Source: Betaproteobacteria bacterium
Lineage (GTDB): Bacteria; Pseudomonadota; Gammaproteobacteria; Burkholderiales; Burkholderiaceae
DNA: 24,869 bases
Reading direction: 5' to 3'
Assembly: GCA_009921765.1 (NCBI GenBank)
Contig: RFXC01000037.1
Coordinates: forward strand, 1-24,869
The translations under genes and the position numbers were made by a program. Shown piece by piece: positions 8,341 through 15,829 of the stretch. Each line of letters starts with the position of its first letter. Positions within the stretch are counted from its first letter, which is position 1. The notes under the pieces were generated by a model. That model was given only the letters and a program-made list of their open reading frames with translations. It made no database searches and was not told the origin of the DNA.

Positions 8341-8376
8341 GCTCGAGCCAACGGCGGCGGTGGGCCGCGCGCCCGA

Positions 8377-9339
8377 TCAGCCCAGGCTCTCCCAGTAGTC
8401 GAGCATGCGCTTGCGCATCGCGGCATCCGGAATTCGACCGCGGGCGGCGGCAAGATTGTCGAGCGCGTATTCAGGCCGATCGGTACCTGGGATGATCACC
8501 GTCACCGCCGGATGCCCGAGCAGGAACTTGAGAAAGAACTGTGCCCAGCTGGTGCAGTCGATTTCCTTGGCGAAATCGGGCAGTTCGCGCCCCTTGGCCT
8601 TGGCAAACAAACGGTTGCGTCCAAAGGGCAGGTTGATGATCACCGCGAGACCACGCTCCTGGGCAAGCGGCAGGATGCGCTGCTCGGCGAGGCGGTTGTC
8701 GAGCGCGTAATCGATCTGGATGAAATCGATTTTCTCGGTTCGCATGATGCGTTCGAACTCGGGATGGGTACGCTCAAACGAGGTGGTGATGCCGGTGTAG
8801 CGAACCTTGCCCTCGTCACGCAGCCTGCGGATGGTTTTCAGGTGCGTATCGGTATCACGCACGTTGTGAACCTGGAGCAGATCGAACCGCGCCACACCCA
8901 GGTCGGCGAAGGAGCGGGTAACTTGATCGATGCCCGCCTGCTCGCCGGTGGTGCTGATCTTGGTTGCGATGAAGGCGCGCTCGCGGATCGGCGGCTCAAG
9001 CATTTTCAGCACCTCGCCCAGCCGCTTCTCGGCCTGCCCATACGTGGGCGCGGTATCGATCATTGCACCACCGCCGGCAATTAACGTGCGCATGCTCTCG
9101 GCGAGTTGCGGAATCCTGGCGTGCTGGGCTTCGATATCGAAAATCACCGCCGTGCCCGAACCGATCACCGGGATCATTTCTCCTGATGACGGGATGGGTC
9201 GCTTCAGGACCGGGCCGGTGGCCGCGAGCGCCGGCAGCGCGGGTCCGAGCAGCGCGGCACCAGCCAGCGCACCCGTCTGCCGAAGAAAATCGGCCCGTGT
9301 GAGGCCGCTGGAAATTTCGGGTGGAGTAAGCGGGGACAT
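8377..9339 (-). CDS. Aldo/keto reductase with N-terminal export-like signal
   Basis: A 320-residue AKR-superfamily NAD(P)H oxidoreductase. The catalytic tetrad is visible: Asp95 ('MIDTAPTYG'), Tyr100, Lys127 ('IATKIS') and His158 ('LLQVHNV'). The cofactor end is 'VTVIIPGTDRPEYALDNL'. Residues 1-40 form a signal-like segment: 'LTRADFLRQTGALAGAALLGPALPALAA'. This resembles a Tat signal but has Arg-Ala in place of the twin arginine, so export is uncertain. The ATG at 9339 is chosen because AGGAG lies 9 bases upstream; a longer frame to 9438 would overlap the upstream transporter gene. Substrate unknown. Confidence 0.88.
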   Translation of the reverse strand: MSPLTPPEISSGLTRADFLRQTGALAGAALLGPALPALAATGPVLKRPIPSSGEMIPVIGSGTAVIFDIEAQHARIPQLAESMRTLIAGGGAMIDTAPTYGQAEKRLGEVLKMLEPPIRERAFIATKISTTGEQAGIDQVTRSFADLGVARFDLLQVHNVRDTDTHLKTIRRLRDEGKVRYTGITTSFERTHPEFERIMRTEKIDFIQIDYALDNRLAEQRILPLAQERGLAVIINLPFGRNRLFAKAKGRELPDFAKEIDCTSWAQFFLKFLLGHPAVTVIIPGTDRPEYALDNLAAARGRIPDAAMRKRMLDYWESLG

Positions 9340-9373
9340 GGGTTTCTCCTGCGAGATCAGAAAAGTCTGGGGG

Positions 9374-10690
9374 TTATGCCTGACCGGCCTGGCCATCATC
9401 GCTGCTGCGGCCAGCCTGCTTGCGTTGCATCGCGCCAAGTTTGAGCAGCATCAACGCCCAGCCCAGCGCAACCGGTACCGTCAGCCAGGCAACGAGCGCG
9501 GCTTCCAGGGCAGCGGCCTGGCGAAGCGCAGTGTAGATCCAGCCGCTTGCCGCATCAGCGCCTCGAAACACCGCGGTGTCGATGAAGCTCTTGGATTTGT
9601 ACATCTGCTCGCGCGTGACCACGGTAAAGAGCGTTTCACGCGCCGGATTGGCGAGCGAAAATTCGGTTGCACGCTTGACCGCCTGAAAGCCGATCACGAC
9701 CGCAAGCACAGGGGCAAGCGCAATCGCGGCAAAGCCTGCCGCGGTGACGATTGCCAAGAGTGCGAGCGCCGCGCCAGCGCCAAAGCGCATCATCAGGCGA
9801 CCGGTAAAGAGCACCTGAACCGCGAGCGTGGTCACGCCCACCGACAGATCGATGAGCGCAAACACCCGTGTTCGCTCGGCCGGGCTGTCGAACGCGCCGG
9901 CCACGATCGCAGCCTGCTGAAAATAGAGAAAGGTACTGGTGAGCGACAGCAAGGCCACATGCGCGCAGATCAGCATCAGATAGCGCGAGCGGAGCACCTC
10001 GGTGAGCCCGGCCCACATCCCCCCGCCGATGGCCTCGTCGGGGTTCTTTACGACCGACTCCGCGCCGGCCGCCGGCAGCATGGGAGCCCGGTCGAGTGCG
10101 CCCGCACAGCGGGTGGCGATCTCGAGCAACAGCACCGACACCAGGAGCAGGTTGGCAGGACCCAGCGGCACCGCCAGGAGCGCGGTGATCGAGGGCCCGA
10201 GCAGCGCACCGGCGGTGCCCCCAGCCGCGATGAAGCCAAACAGGCGGCGGCCCCGCTCATAGCCGAACCGCTCCGACATGAAGCCCCAGAAGACGGTGAC
10301 CACAAACAGATTGAATACGCTCACCCAGACGAAGAGCGCGCGCGCCACCAGCACCCGCCCCACATCCAGCGTGAGCAGTGCCCAGAACCCGAGCAGCGTG
10401 AGCGCAAAGAACCGGTAGACCCAGGGGATGAAGCGGCGCCGGGGTAAGCGCGCCACCAGTGCGCCGAAAGCCGGCATGGCAACCAGCATGACAAAAAACG
10501 TAGCGGTAAAGAGCCATTGCAGATTGGCAAGGCCTGCGGCCACGCCCATTTCATCGCGTAGCGGCCGCAAAACATAGTAGGCGCACAGCAGAAAAAAGAA
10601 ATAGGCGAGCGCCCATCCCAGCGCGCGCCCCTCGCCCGGTTCGATACGTCCGAGGCGAGCCAGGCTCCGCTCGATCAGTGTTCGTTTCAC
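9374..10690 (-). CDS. MFS-type transporter of the Tlc (ATP/ADP translocase)-like group
   Basis: A 438-residue polytopic inner-membrane protein with about twelve hydrophobic helices. The N-terminal 'YVLRPLRDEMGVAAG' and 'LQWLFTATFFVMLVAMPAFGALV', the 'FNLFVVTVFWGFMSERF' segment, and the C-terminal 'YKSKSFIDTAVFRGADAASGW' are the signature pieces of bacterial proteins related to NTP/NDP exchangers. Free-living members of this group have no established substrate, so nucleotide exchange should not be assumed. The start is a GTG at 10690 without a strong ribosome site; no better start exists upstream. It is first in the minus-strand run and divergent from the Bug receptor gene at 10902. Confidence 0.82.
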   Translation of the reverse strand: MKRTLIERSLARLGRIEPGEGRALGWALAYFFFLLCAYYVLRPLRDEMGVAAGLANLQWLFTATFFVMLVAMPAFGALVARLPRRRFIPWVYRFFALTLLGFWALLTLDVGRVLVARALFVWVSVFNLFVVTVFWGFMSERFGYERGRRLFGFIAAGGTAGALLGPSITALLAVPLGPANLLLVSVLLLEIATRCAGALDRAPMLPAAGAESVVKNPDEAIGGGMWAGLTEVLRSRYLMLICAHVALLSLTSTFLYFQQAAIVAGAFDSPAERTRVFALIDLSVGVTTLAVQVLFTGRLMMRFGAGAALALLAIVTAAGFAAIALAPVLAVVIGFQAVKRATEFSLANPARETLFTVVTREQMYKSKSFIDTAVFRGADAASGWIYTALRQAAALEAALVAWLTVPVALGWALMLLKLGAMQRKQAGRSSDDGQAGQA

Positions 10691-10901
10691 GACTCAGGCG
10701 GGCTCAGGTGAAGGGCGTGGTCAAGACAAAGGGATCAGGGGAGGTGCCGATCAGCGGCCATCGCTGTCGATAGCGCAGCATAGTGTGCCGCAATTCGATC
10801 CGGGCTGCGATTTCCCTTTCAGGATCGGGAGGCCGCAGGGTGTCAGGGAGAGGATCGGCTACCATCGCCTCGCTCATCCACCGACCGCCGCTGAGGTTCC
10901 C
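10691..10901. other. Divergent intergenic region
   Basis: About 210 bases separate the transporter gene (-) and the Bug receptor gene (+). Both promoters should lie here. I see no convincing -35/-10 pair, no strong dyad, and no credible coding sequence. The open frame that extends the receptor gene upstream to 10785 is polar and Arg-rich and lacks a ribosome site, so it is treated as non-coding. Confidence 0.5.
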
Positions 10902-11888
10902 ATGACATCCATTCGCCGATCAATCCTCGCCTGCCTGGCGGCCGCCGCCACGGCCAGCCTTCTGCCCGCCATCGTGCACGCGCAGTCGGGCTACCCCGCA
11001 AAACCCATTCGTCTGATCGTCCCCTTCACTGTGGGCGGCGTGACCGACGCAAGCGCACGGCTTGCCGCCGACCTGATGGGCAAGCGCCTGGGCCAGCCGA
11101 TCAACGTCGAGAACCGCCCGGGGGCATCGGGCAACATCGGCACGGCGGGTGTCGCCGCCGCCGATCCCGACGGCTACACGCTACTACTGGGCTTTGACGG
11201 CACGATGGTCATCAATCCCAACGTCATCAAGTCGGTGCCGTTCGACACCCTGAAAGACTTTGCCTCCATCGGCAAGATTGGTGATGCCAAGCTCATTCTG
11301 GTGGCCGCCAACACGCTCAAGGCCGACACGCTGAAAGAGGTGATCGAGCTGTCGAAGAAAGAGGCGAACGGCCTCAGCTACGGCACCTCCGGTGTGGGCA
11401 GCACGCCCCACCTGGCGGGCTCGATGCTCAACATTCGCAGCGGCTCGAACCTGGTTCATATCGCCTACAAGGGCGGCGGCCAGGCCATGATCGATCTGCA
11501 GGCAGGCTCGATTCCGCTGGTCTGGACGGCGGTGGCTGGTGCCCTGCCGCTCATTCAATCAGGCCGCATCAAGCCGATTGCCATTCCGGCGGCCGAGCGG
11601 GCCTCGTCGCTGCCCAACGTTCCCACCTTCATCGAAAACGGACTGAAAGACTTCGTGATCGACTCCTGGGTGGGATTGCTCGCGCCCGCCCGAACCCCGC
11701 GTCCCATCATCGACCGCCTGAATACGGCGCTCAACGAAGTGCTGAACGATGCCGACGCCAAGGCGAGGCTCGACAAAATGGGCATCACGCCCGTGGCTGG
11801 AACGCCCGAGCAATTTCACGCCTCCATCAAGCGCGATCTCGAGCGCTACGCCGAGGTCGTGAAAGCCGCCAAGATCCAGGCCGACTGA
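10902..11888 (+). CDS. Tripartite tricarboxylate transporter (Bug family) substrate-binding protein
   Basis: A 328-residue periplasmic receptor that binds a small carboxylate. A signal peptide covers about residues 1-28 (MTSIRRSIL, Ala-rich core, ending VHAQS). The mature start 'YPAKPIRLIVPFTVGGVTDASAR' is the Bug hallmark, followed by 'VENRPGASGNIGTAGVAAADPDGYTLL', 'YKGGGQAMIDLQAG' and 'GLLAPARTPRPIIDRLN', all typical. Start at ATG 10902, with a TGAGG ribosome site nine bases upstream of it. No TctA/TctB membrane genes follow, which is common for this greatly expanded family in Burkholderiales. The downstream BKACE gene, 52 bases on, may act on the same kind of keto acid. Confidence 0.93.
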   Translation: MTSIRRSILACLAAAATASLLPAIVHAQSGYPAKPIRLIVPFTVGGVTDASARLAADLMGKRLGQPINVENRPGASGNIGTAGVAAADPDGYTLLLGFDGTMVINPNVIKSVPFDTLKDFASIGKIGDAKLILVAANTLKADTLKEVIELSKKEANGLSYGTSGVGSTPHLAGSMLNIRSGSNLVHIAYKGGGQAMIDLQAGSIPLVWTAVAGALPLIQSGRIKPIAIPAAERASSLPNVPTFIENGLKDFVIDSWVGLLAPARTPRPIIDRLNTALNEVLNDADAKARLDKMGITPVAGTPEQFHASIKRDLERYAEVVKAAKIQAD

Positions 11889-11898
11889 TCGGCGATGT

Positions 11899-11919
11899 CC
11901 GCCCGCAGGACGCGGGCGG
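11899..11919 (+). terminator. GC-rich hairpin between receptor and BKACE genes
   Basis: CCGCCCGC (11899-11906) pairs perfectly with GCGGGCGG (11912-11919) across a 5-base loop. There is no T-run after it. It may stabilise the 3' end of the receptor mRNA or partly attenuate transcription into the next gene, giving more receptor than enzyme. Confidence 0.4.
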
Positions 11920-11940
11920 GCAGCCCAGGGAGACGATGCG

Positions 11941-12840
11941 GTGGATAAGCTCATCATCGAAGTGCGCGTCAACGAATACGCGCCGCGCGAGGGCAATCGG
12001 CACATCCCCTATACCGCCGACGAACTCGGGCGCGATGCATCGGCTGTTCAAGGCGCCGGCGCCTCCATCGTCCATTTTCATCCGCGCCAGGCCGACGGTG
12101 CGCCCGCCCACGGGCAGGATGACTATGAGGCCGCTGTCGCCGCGATCCGCCACCACTCGGCACTGCTCCTCAATCCCACACTGGGTCAGATCACGGTGGG
12201 CGGTAGCGCACGCGACCGGCTGGCACCGATTGAACAGTTGGCGCGCAACCCGGCACTGCGGCCCGAACTCTGCGGGATCGACCCCGGGTCCACCAATATC
12301 GATGTCTTTGATTCTGTTGCCCGGCGCTTCCGCTCAGGCGACCGGGTGTACGCCAATTCGCACGACACCCTGCAACACTTCTGCGCACGGCTGCGTGAAC
12401 TCGGCATCAAGCCGGCGCTTGCCTGCTGGAGCATTCCCTTCGTTCGAAGCGCGTGCGCGCTGATCGACATGGGTTTGATCGATGACCCGCCCTATTTTTT
12501 CTTTGTGTGCGGCGAGGGCGGCACGCTGGGCGCCCACCCCGCCACCGCCGAGGGCCTGCGCGCCTTTACCGACCATCTGCCGCGCCACCGCAAGTTGCTC
12601 TGGAGCGTGGGCTGCAAGGCGGGCAACCTGTTTCCGCTCGCCATGGCGGCGATCGCGGCAGGCGGTCATGTAGCCATCGGTATCGGCGACTACCCCTACC
12701 CCGAGCTCAATCAGCCTTCGAACGCCCAGTTGGTCGAGGAGGTCGTGCGGCTTGCACGGCTGGTTGGCCGAGAGGTCGCCTCGCCTGAAGAAACCCGCGC
12801 ACTACTGGGAATACCGGCTCGGGAATTCCCGAGCGCATAA
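11941..12840 (+). CDS. BKACE-family (DUF849) beta-keto acid cleavage enzyme-like protein
   Basis: A 299-residue TIM-barrel protein of the family typified by 3-keto-5-aminohexanoate cleavage enzyme (Kce), which exchanges a beta-keto acid with acetyl-CoA to give acetoacetate and a CoA ester. The family is clear from 'HIPYTADELGRDA', 'GAGASIVHFHPR' (His45 and His47, zinc ligands) and 'CGIDPGSTNID'. Where Kce reads R-V-G-L-E-D (substrate Arg, zinc-ligand Glu and catalytic Asp), this protein reads A-I-G-I-G-D (245-250): Arg and Glu are gone, Asp250 remains. It therefore belongs to a divergent subgroup whose reaction may differ. The start is GTG at 11941, with AGGGAG ending eight bases before it. 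Confidence 0.82.
   Translation: MDKLIIEVRVNEYAPREGNRHIPYTADELGRDASAVQGAGASIVHFHPRQADGAPAHGQDDYEAAVAAIRHHSALLLNPTLGQITVGGSARDRLAPIEQLARNPALRPELCGIDPGSTNIDVFDSVARRFRSGDRVYANSHDTLQHFCARLRELGIKPALACWSIPFVRSACALIDMGLIDDPPYFFFVCGEGGTLGAHPATAEGLRAFTDHLPRHRKLLWSVGCKAGNLFPLAMAAIAAGGHVAIGIGDYPYPELNQPSNAQLVEEVVRLARLVGREVASPEETRALLGIPAREFPSA
12817..12834 (+). repeat. 18-bp perfect palindrome at the 3' end of the BKACE gene
   Basis: GCTCGGG-AATT-CCCGAGC is perfectly symmetric and can fold into a 7-bp stem with a 4-base loop. It covers the last codons before the TAA at 12838-12840. No T-run follows, so it is not a standard terminator. A second, mutually exclusive stem can form between 12829-12833 (CCGAG) and 12846-12850 (CTCGG). 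Confidence 0.5.
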
Positions 12841-12890
12841 TGCTTCTCGGTTAACATCGCACGCTTCGTTCAACCACCGAAGGATTCTCC

Positions 12891-13439
12891 ATGTCAGGTC
12901 ATGGCGCCCATGTCGACCCCAGCAACAAGCGGGTGGCACTCCTGATCGCGCTTCTTGCGCTGGTGCTGGCGTTCAGCGAAACATTGGGCAAATCGGCACA
13001 AACCGCCGCACTCACCCACAACATCGAAGCCTCCAACCTGTGGTCGTTCTTCCAGGCCAAAACGATACGGATGACCACGTTGCGCACGGCTGCAGAGTCG
13101 ATGGAAGCCACCCCCGGCCTGGGCGAAGCCGCCAAAGGCCAGATCGCCAAGTGGAAGGCCACCGCCGCCCGCTACGACTCCGAACCCGACACCCGAGAAG
13201 GGCGCAAGGAACTGATGGCGCGCGCCAAGGAACAGGAGGCCAAACGCGACCGCGCCATGGCCGCCTATCATCACTACGAACTCGCTTCCGCTCTGGTGCA
13301 GATTGCGATCGTACTCGCCTCGGCCATGATCATCACCAGCATCGCGGTGCTCGGGTGGATCTCGGTCGCCCTGGGCGGACTGGGTATCGTATTTTCAGGA
13401 ATCGGCTTCTTCGCGCCGACCGCGATTCATTTGTTCTGA
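12891..13439 (+). CDS. DUF4337 domain membrane protein
   Basis: A 182-residue inner-membrane protein of unknown function. One membrane helix lies near the N terminus (~15-28, 'VALLIALLALVLAFSE'), then a long polar, largely helical region with the DUF4337 signature 'HNIEASNLWSFFQAKTIR' (~43-60), and two hydrophobic helices at the C terminus (~131-175). AAGGA lies upstream of the ATG. Its last 13 bases overlap the 3' end of the convergent aminotransferase gene. No function is assigned to the family. Confidence 0.85.
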   Translation: MSGHGAHVDPSNKRVALLIALLALVLAFSETLGKSAQTAALTHNIEASNLWSFFQAKTIRMTTLRTAAESMEATPGLGEAAKGQIAKWKATAARYDSEPDTREGRKELMARAKEQEAKRDRAMAAYHHYELASALVQIAIVLASAMIITSIAVLGWISVALGGLGIVFSGIGFFAPTAIHLF

Positions 13440-14617
13440 GAAATCGACCGGTAACCGGCTTTTAGGCCTCGTCGGAACCGTTCCAGTCCCTCGTCGATGC
13501 GCTCGGCGCTGGTGGCAAAGCACCAGCGCACGTAGCCCTCAGCCTCTGGGCCGAAGGCTGCTCCAGGGGCCAGCCCCACGCCGGCATCCAGCACCAGGCG
13601 TTTGCAAAGCGCGAGGCTGTCCGTCAGTCCATGAATTCGGAAAAACGCGTACATCGCGCCTGAGGGCGCAGGGCACTCGACACCGTCGATTGCCTGGAGC
13701 CCGGCCACCAGCCGATCACGCGAGGCTTTGAGCCGGTTACGGGCGGCCACGACATCGGCTTCGCCCTGCGCGATCGCAGCCAGCCCCGCCCGCTGAACAA
13801 AGCCAGGCGCGCAGCTGGTGTTGTATTCGACCAGGGTACCCAGCGCGCCGACCAGCGCGCGCGGCGCGGTCAGCCAGCCGAGCCGCCAGCCGGTCATGCG
13901 CCAGGTCTTGGAGAAGGTGTTGGAGCAGACCAGCCGGTCCTCGGGATCGGCCAGATCAAGAAACGAGGGGGCGACGGTCGTCTCGCCAAATACCAGTCTC
14001 TCGTACGCATCATCCGACAGAATCCAGATCCCATGCCGGCGACAGTGCTCGAGCACCGCACGCTGGGCCTCGCCATGCATCACCCAGCCGGTCGGATTGG
14101 CCGGGGAATTCAGGATCAGCATGCGCGTGCCTGGCACCAGCGCTGTGATCAACGCATCGAGGTCAAGCTGCCAGCCCTCAGGGCTGGGCCTGAGCGGCAC
14201 GCTCTCGACGCTCGCGCCGAGGATCTTGGGGATTTCGAGCAGATTGGGCCAGACCGGCGTCACCACCACCACGCGATCGCCGGGACCCACCAGCGCCTGG
14301 GTGGCGATCATGAGTGCGGACATGCCGGAGTTGGTGACGACCACCGACTCGGCAGATCGCGCGCGGTGCAGATGCGACTGATAGCGCGCGATCGCCTCTC
14401 TCAGGGCCGGCAGGCCAAGATTCTGCGTATAGAAGGTATCACCTGCCGCGAGCGCCTCGTTGGCAGCAGCGCGGATGCACTCTGGCGTGACCTCGTCGGA
14501 TTCACCGAACCAAAAGGCCAGCACGTCTTGACGCCCCATCCCCACATTGGCCACTTCCCGGATCCTGGAGGGAGCGAGCCGGGCAACGGCGGGACGGGCT
14601 TCGGGTGGCTGGGACAT
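13427..14617 (-). CDS. Class I/II PLP-dependent aminotransferase
   Basis: A 396-residue fold-type I transaminase that moves an amino group between an amino acid and a 2-oxo acid. Visible landmarks are 'TFYTQNLGLPALREAIARY' (~61-79), 'VTNSGMSALMIATQAL', 'LILNSPANPTG' with the substrate-orienting Asn, 'SDDAYERLVFG' (PLP-ring Asp, Tyr), and 'SNTFSKTWRMTGWRLGW' with Lys237 as the Schiff-base lysine. The C-terminal 'GYVRWCFATS' provides the substrate-carboxylate Arg. The start at 14617 (MSQPPEARP) is chosen because the frame upstream is Arg-rich, unlike protein; no strong ribosome site is seen. Specificity is not evident. It stands alone, divergent from the lipoprotein gene. Confidence 0.88.
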   Translation of the reverse strand: MSQPPEARPAVARLAPSRIREVANVGMGRQDVLAFWFGESDEVTPECIRAAANEALAAGDTFYTQNLGLPALREAIARYQSHLHRARSAESVVVTNSGMSALMIATQALVGPGDRVVVVTPVWPNLLEIPKILGASVESVPLRPSPEGWQLDLDALITALVPGTRMLILNSPANPTGWVMHGEAQRAVLEHCRRHGIWILSDDAYERLVFGETTVAPSFLDLADPEDRLVCSNTFSKTWRMTGWRLGWLTAPRALVGALGTLVEYNTSCAPGFVQRAGLAAIAQGEADVVAARNRLKASRDRLVAGLQAIDGVECPAPSGAMYAFFRIHGLTDSLALCKRLVLDAGVGLAPGAAFGPEAEGYVRWCFATSAERIDEGLERFRRGLKAGYRSISQNK

Positions 14618-14793
14618 GATGGGACGGGTGTGCGTTCGAAGAAGGACGATGATAGCGGGCCCGGGCCGCCGGGCGAACCGGCGCCTGCGACGCGAGCAGC
14701 GTCGAGTTTCACCCTTTCTGGGAGCCCACCCCTTGTGCGGTGACCGCTCCGTCTGACAGACTCTGCCCGACAGCGAACCGTCGGAGTCCGTCG

Positions 14794-15753
14794 ATGAAAC
14801 CCTTCCCCAAAGCGCTGCCACCGCTACTGGCCGCTCTCGCCCTGACCTTACCTCTTGCCGGATGCGGTCCGAGCAAGAGCGAACTCGCCAACGAGATCGC
14901 CACCCTCAAGGAGCAACTTGCTCAACGCCAGACCGAGGGCAAGACCCTGCAGCAGCAGGTCGCAAGCACCCGCTCAGAGCTCGACACCGACCGCAAGGCG
15001 CTCGCCGAAGCGAGGGCTGCGACCGAAACCGCCAACAAGGCGCTCGCCGAGGCGCGACTGGCCACCGACGGCGCTGCCCGGATGCTCGTCGAGGCGCAGG
15101 GCGCGGCCGAAACCGAACGCAAGGCGGCTGCGGAGGTGCGAACCCAGGCCGAAACCGAGCGCAAAGCGGCTGCGGAGGCTCAGGCTGCCGCCGCCCGCGC
15201 GCTCGAGGAAGTCCGATCCACCCTCGCCGCGCGTGAAGTTCAGCTCACCGAACTCCAGCGCGATTCAAGCCGGGCGCAGACCGAGATGCAGCAAAGCCTC
15301 GATCAGGCGCGCGTCTCGCAGCAGAACGCGGCCGCTGAGCGTGATGCGCTCGCAGCCGAGCTGGCCGCGGCGCGTGCCCGTGCAGCCGCCACCGACCGCG
15401 AGCTTCAGCAAAGCAGCGGCAATCTCGAGCAGGAGCAAAAGCGCGCGAGCGATCTCACCGACCGGCTGGCCGCGGCGGTCAGCGAACAAGCAAGGCTTCG
15501 CACCAGCACCGATGCCCAGCGCGCGGAGATCGCCGCCATCACCGCCGCGCTCGCCGACGCACAGGCGAAAGTCGCCCGACTCACCGGCGCCCGCGGAATC
15601 TACACCGTGCAGGACGGCGATTCGCTATCGTCGATCGCGCTCTTTTTCTATCGCAACGCCTATCGCTGGCCGGGCATCGCACAAGCCAACAAACATCTCA
15701 TCAATCATCCCGACAAAATCTTCCCGGCAATGGTGCTGATCATTCCGAGATAG
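14794..15753 (+). CDS. LysM-domain lipoprotein with long coiled coil
   Basis: A 319-residue predicted lipoprotein. A lipoprotein signal ends in the lipobox L-A-G-C with Cys24. Residues ~30-265 are an Ala/Glu/Arg/Gln-rich coiled coil with repeated pieces such as AETERKAAAE (twice, closely spaced). The C-terminal ~50 residues form one LysM domain ('YTVQDGDSLSSIALFFYRNAYRWPGI...IFPAMVLIIPR'), which binds peptidoglycan. A likely role is an envelope spacer tethering the membrane to the cell wall. Start ATG 14794 has CGGAG upstream. Gly at +2 of the mature protein does not suggest inner-membrane retention, so it is probably in the outer membrane. Confidence 0.88.
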   Translation: MKPFPKALPPLLAALALTLPLAGCGPSKSELANEIATLKEQLAQRQTEGKTLQQQVASTRSELDTDRKALAEARAATETANKALAEARLATDGAARMLVEAQGAAETERKAAAEVRTQAETERKAAAEAQAAAARALEEVRSTLAAREVQLTELQRDSSRAQTEMQQSLDQARVSQQNAAAERDALAAELAAARARAAATDRELQQSSGNLEQEQKRASDLTDRLAAAVSEQARLRTSTDAQRAEIAAITAALADAQAKVARLTGARGIYTVQDGDSLSSIALFFYRNAYRWPGIAQANKHLINHPDKIFPAMVLIIPR

Positions 15754-15787
15754 CACTGACACCCGCTCCGGCCGTTGCAATCACGGT

Positions 15788-15808
15788 TGATATACTCCAG
15801 ATATATCA
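15788..15808. promoter_or_regulatory. Operator-like dyad upstream of the panB-like gene (site 1)
   Basis: TGATATA-N7-TATATCA, a perfect 7-bp inverted repeat with a 7-base spacer, 21 bases before the start codon at 15830. The left arm includes TATACT, a possible -10 box, though no good -35 is spaced correctly. A similar dyad (17507-17527) lies after the GntR regulator gene. Size and symmetry fit GntR/FCD operators. Confidence 0.55.
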
Positions 15809-15829
15809 GCACCCCAAGAGGAGACATTC

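Noticed and set aside
8930..10447. 505-codon open frame on the plus strand
   Set aside because: It is antisense to the aldo/keto reductase and Tlc-like transporter, both clear families with full length. The product is low-complexity Arg/His/Gln-rich.
10785..10901. 39-residue N-terminal extension of the Bug receptor
   Set aside because: It would put a polar Arg-rich stretch before a clear signal peptide; the ATG at 10902 has its own ribosome site.
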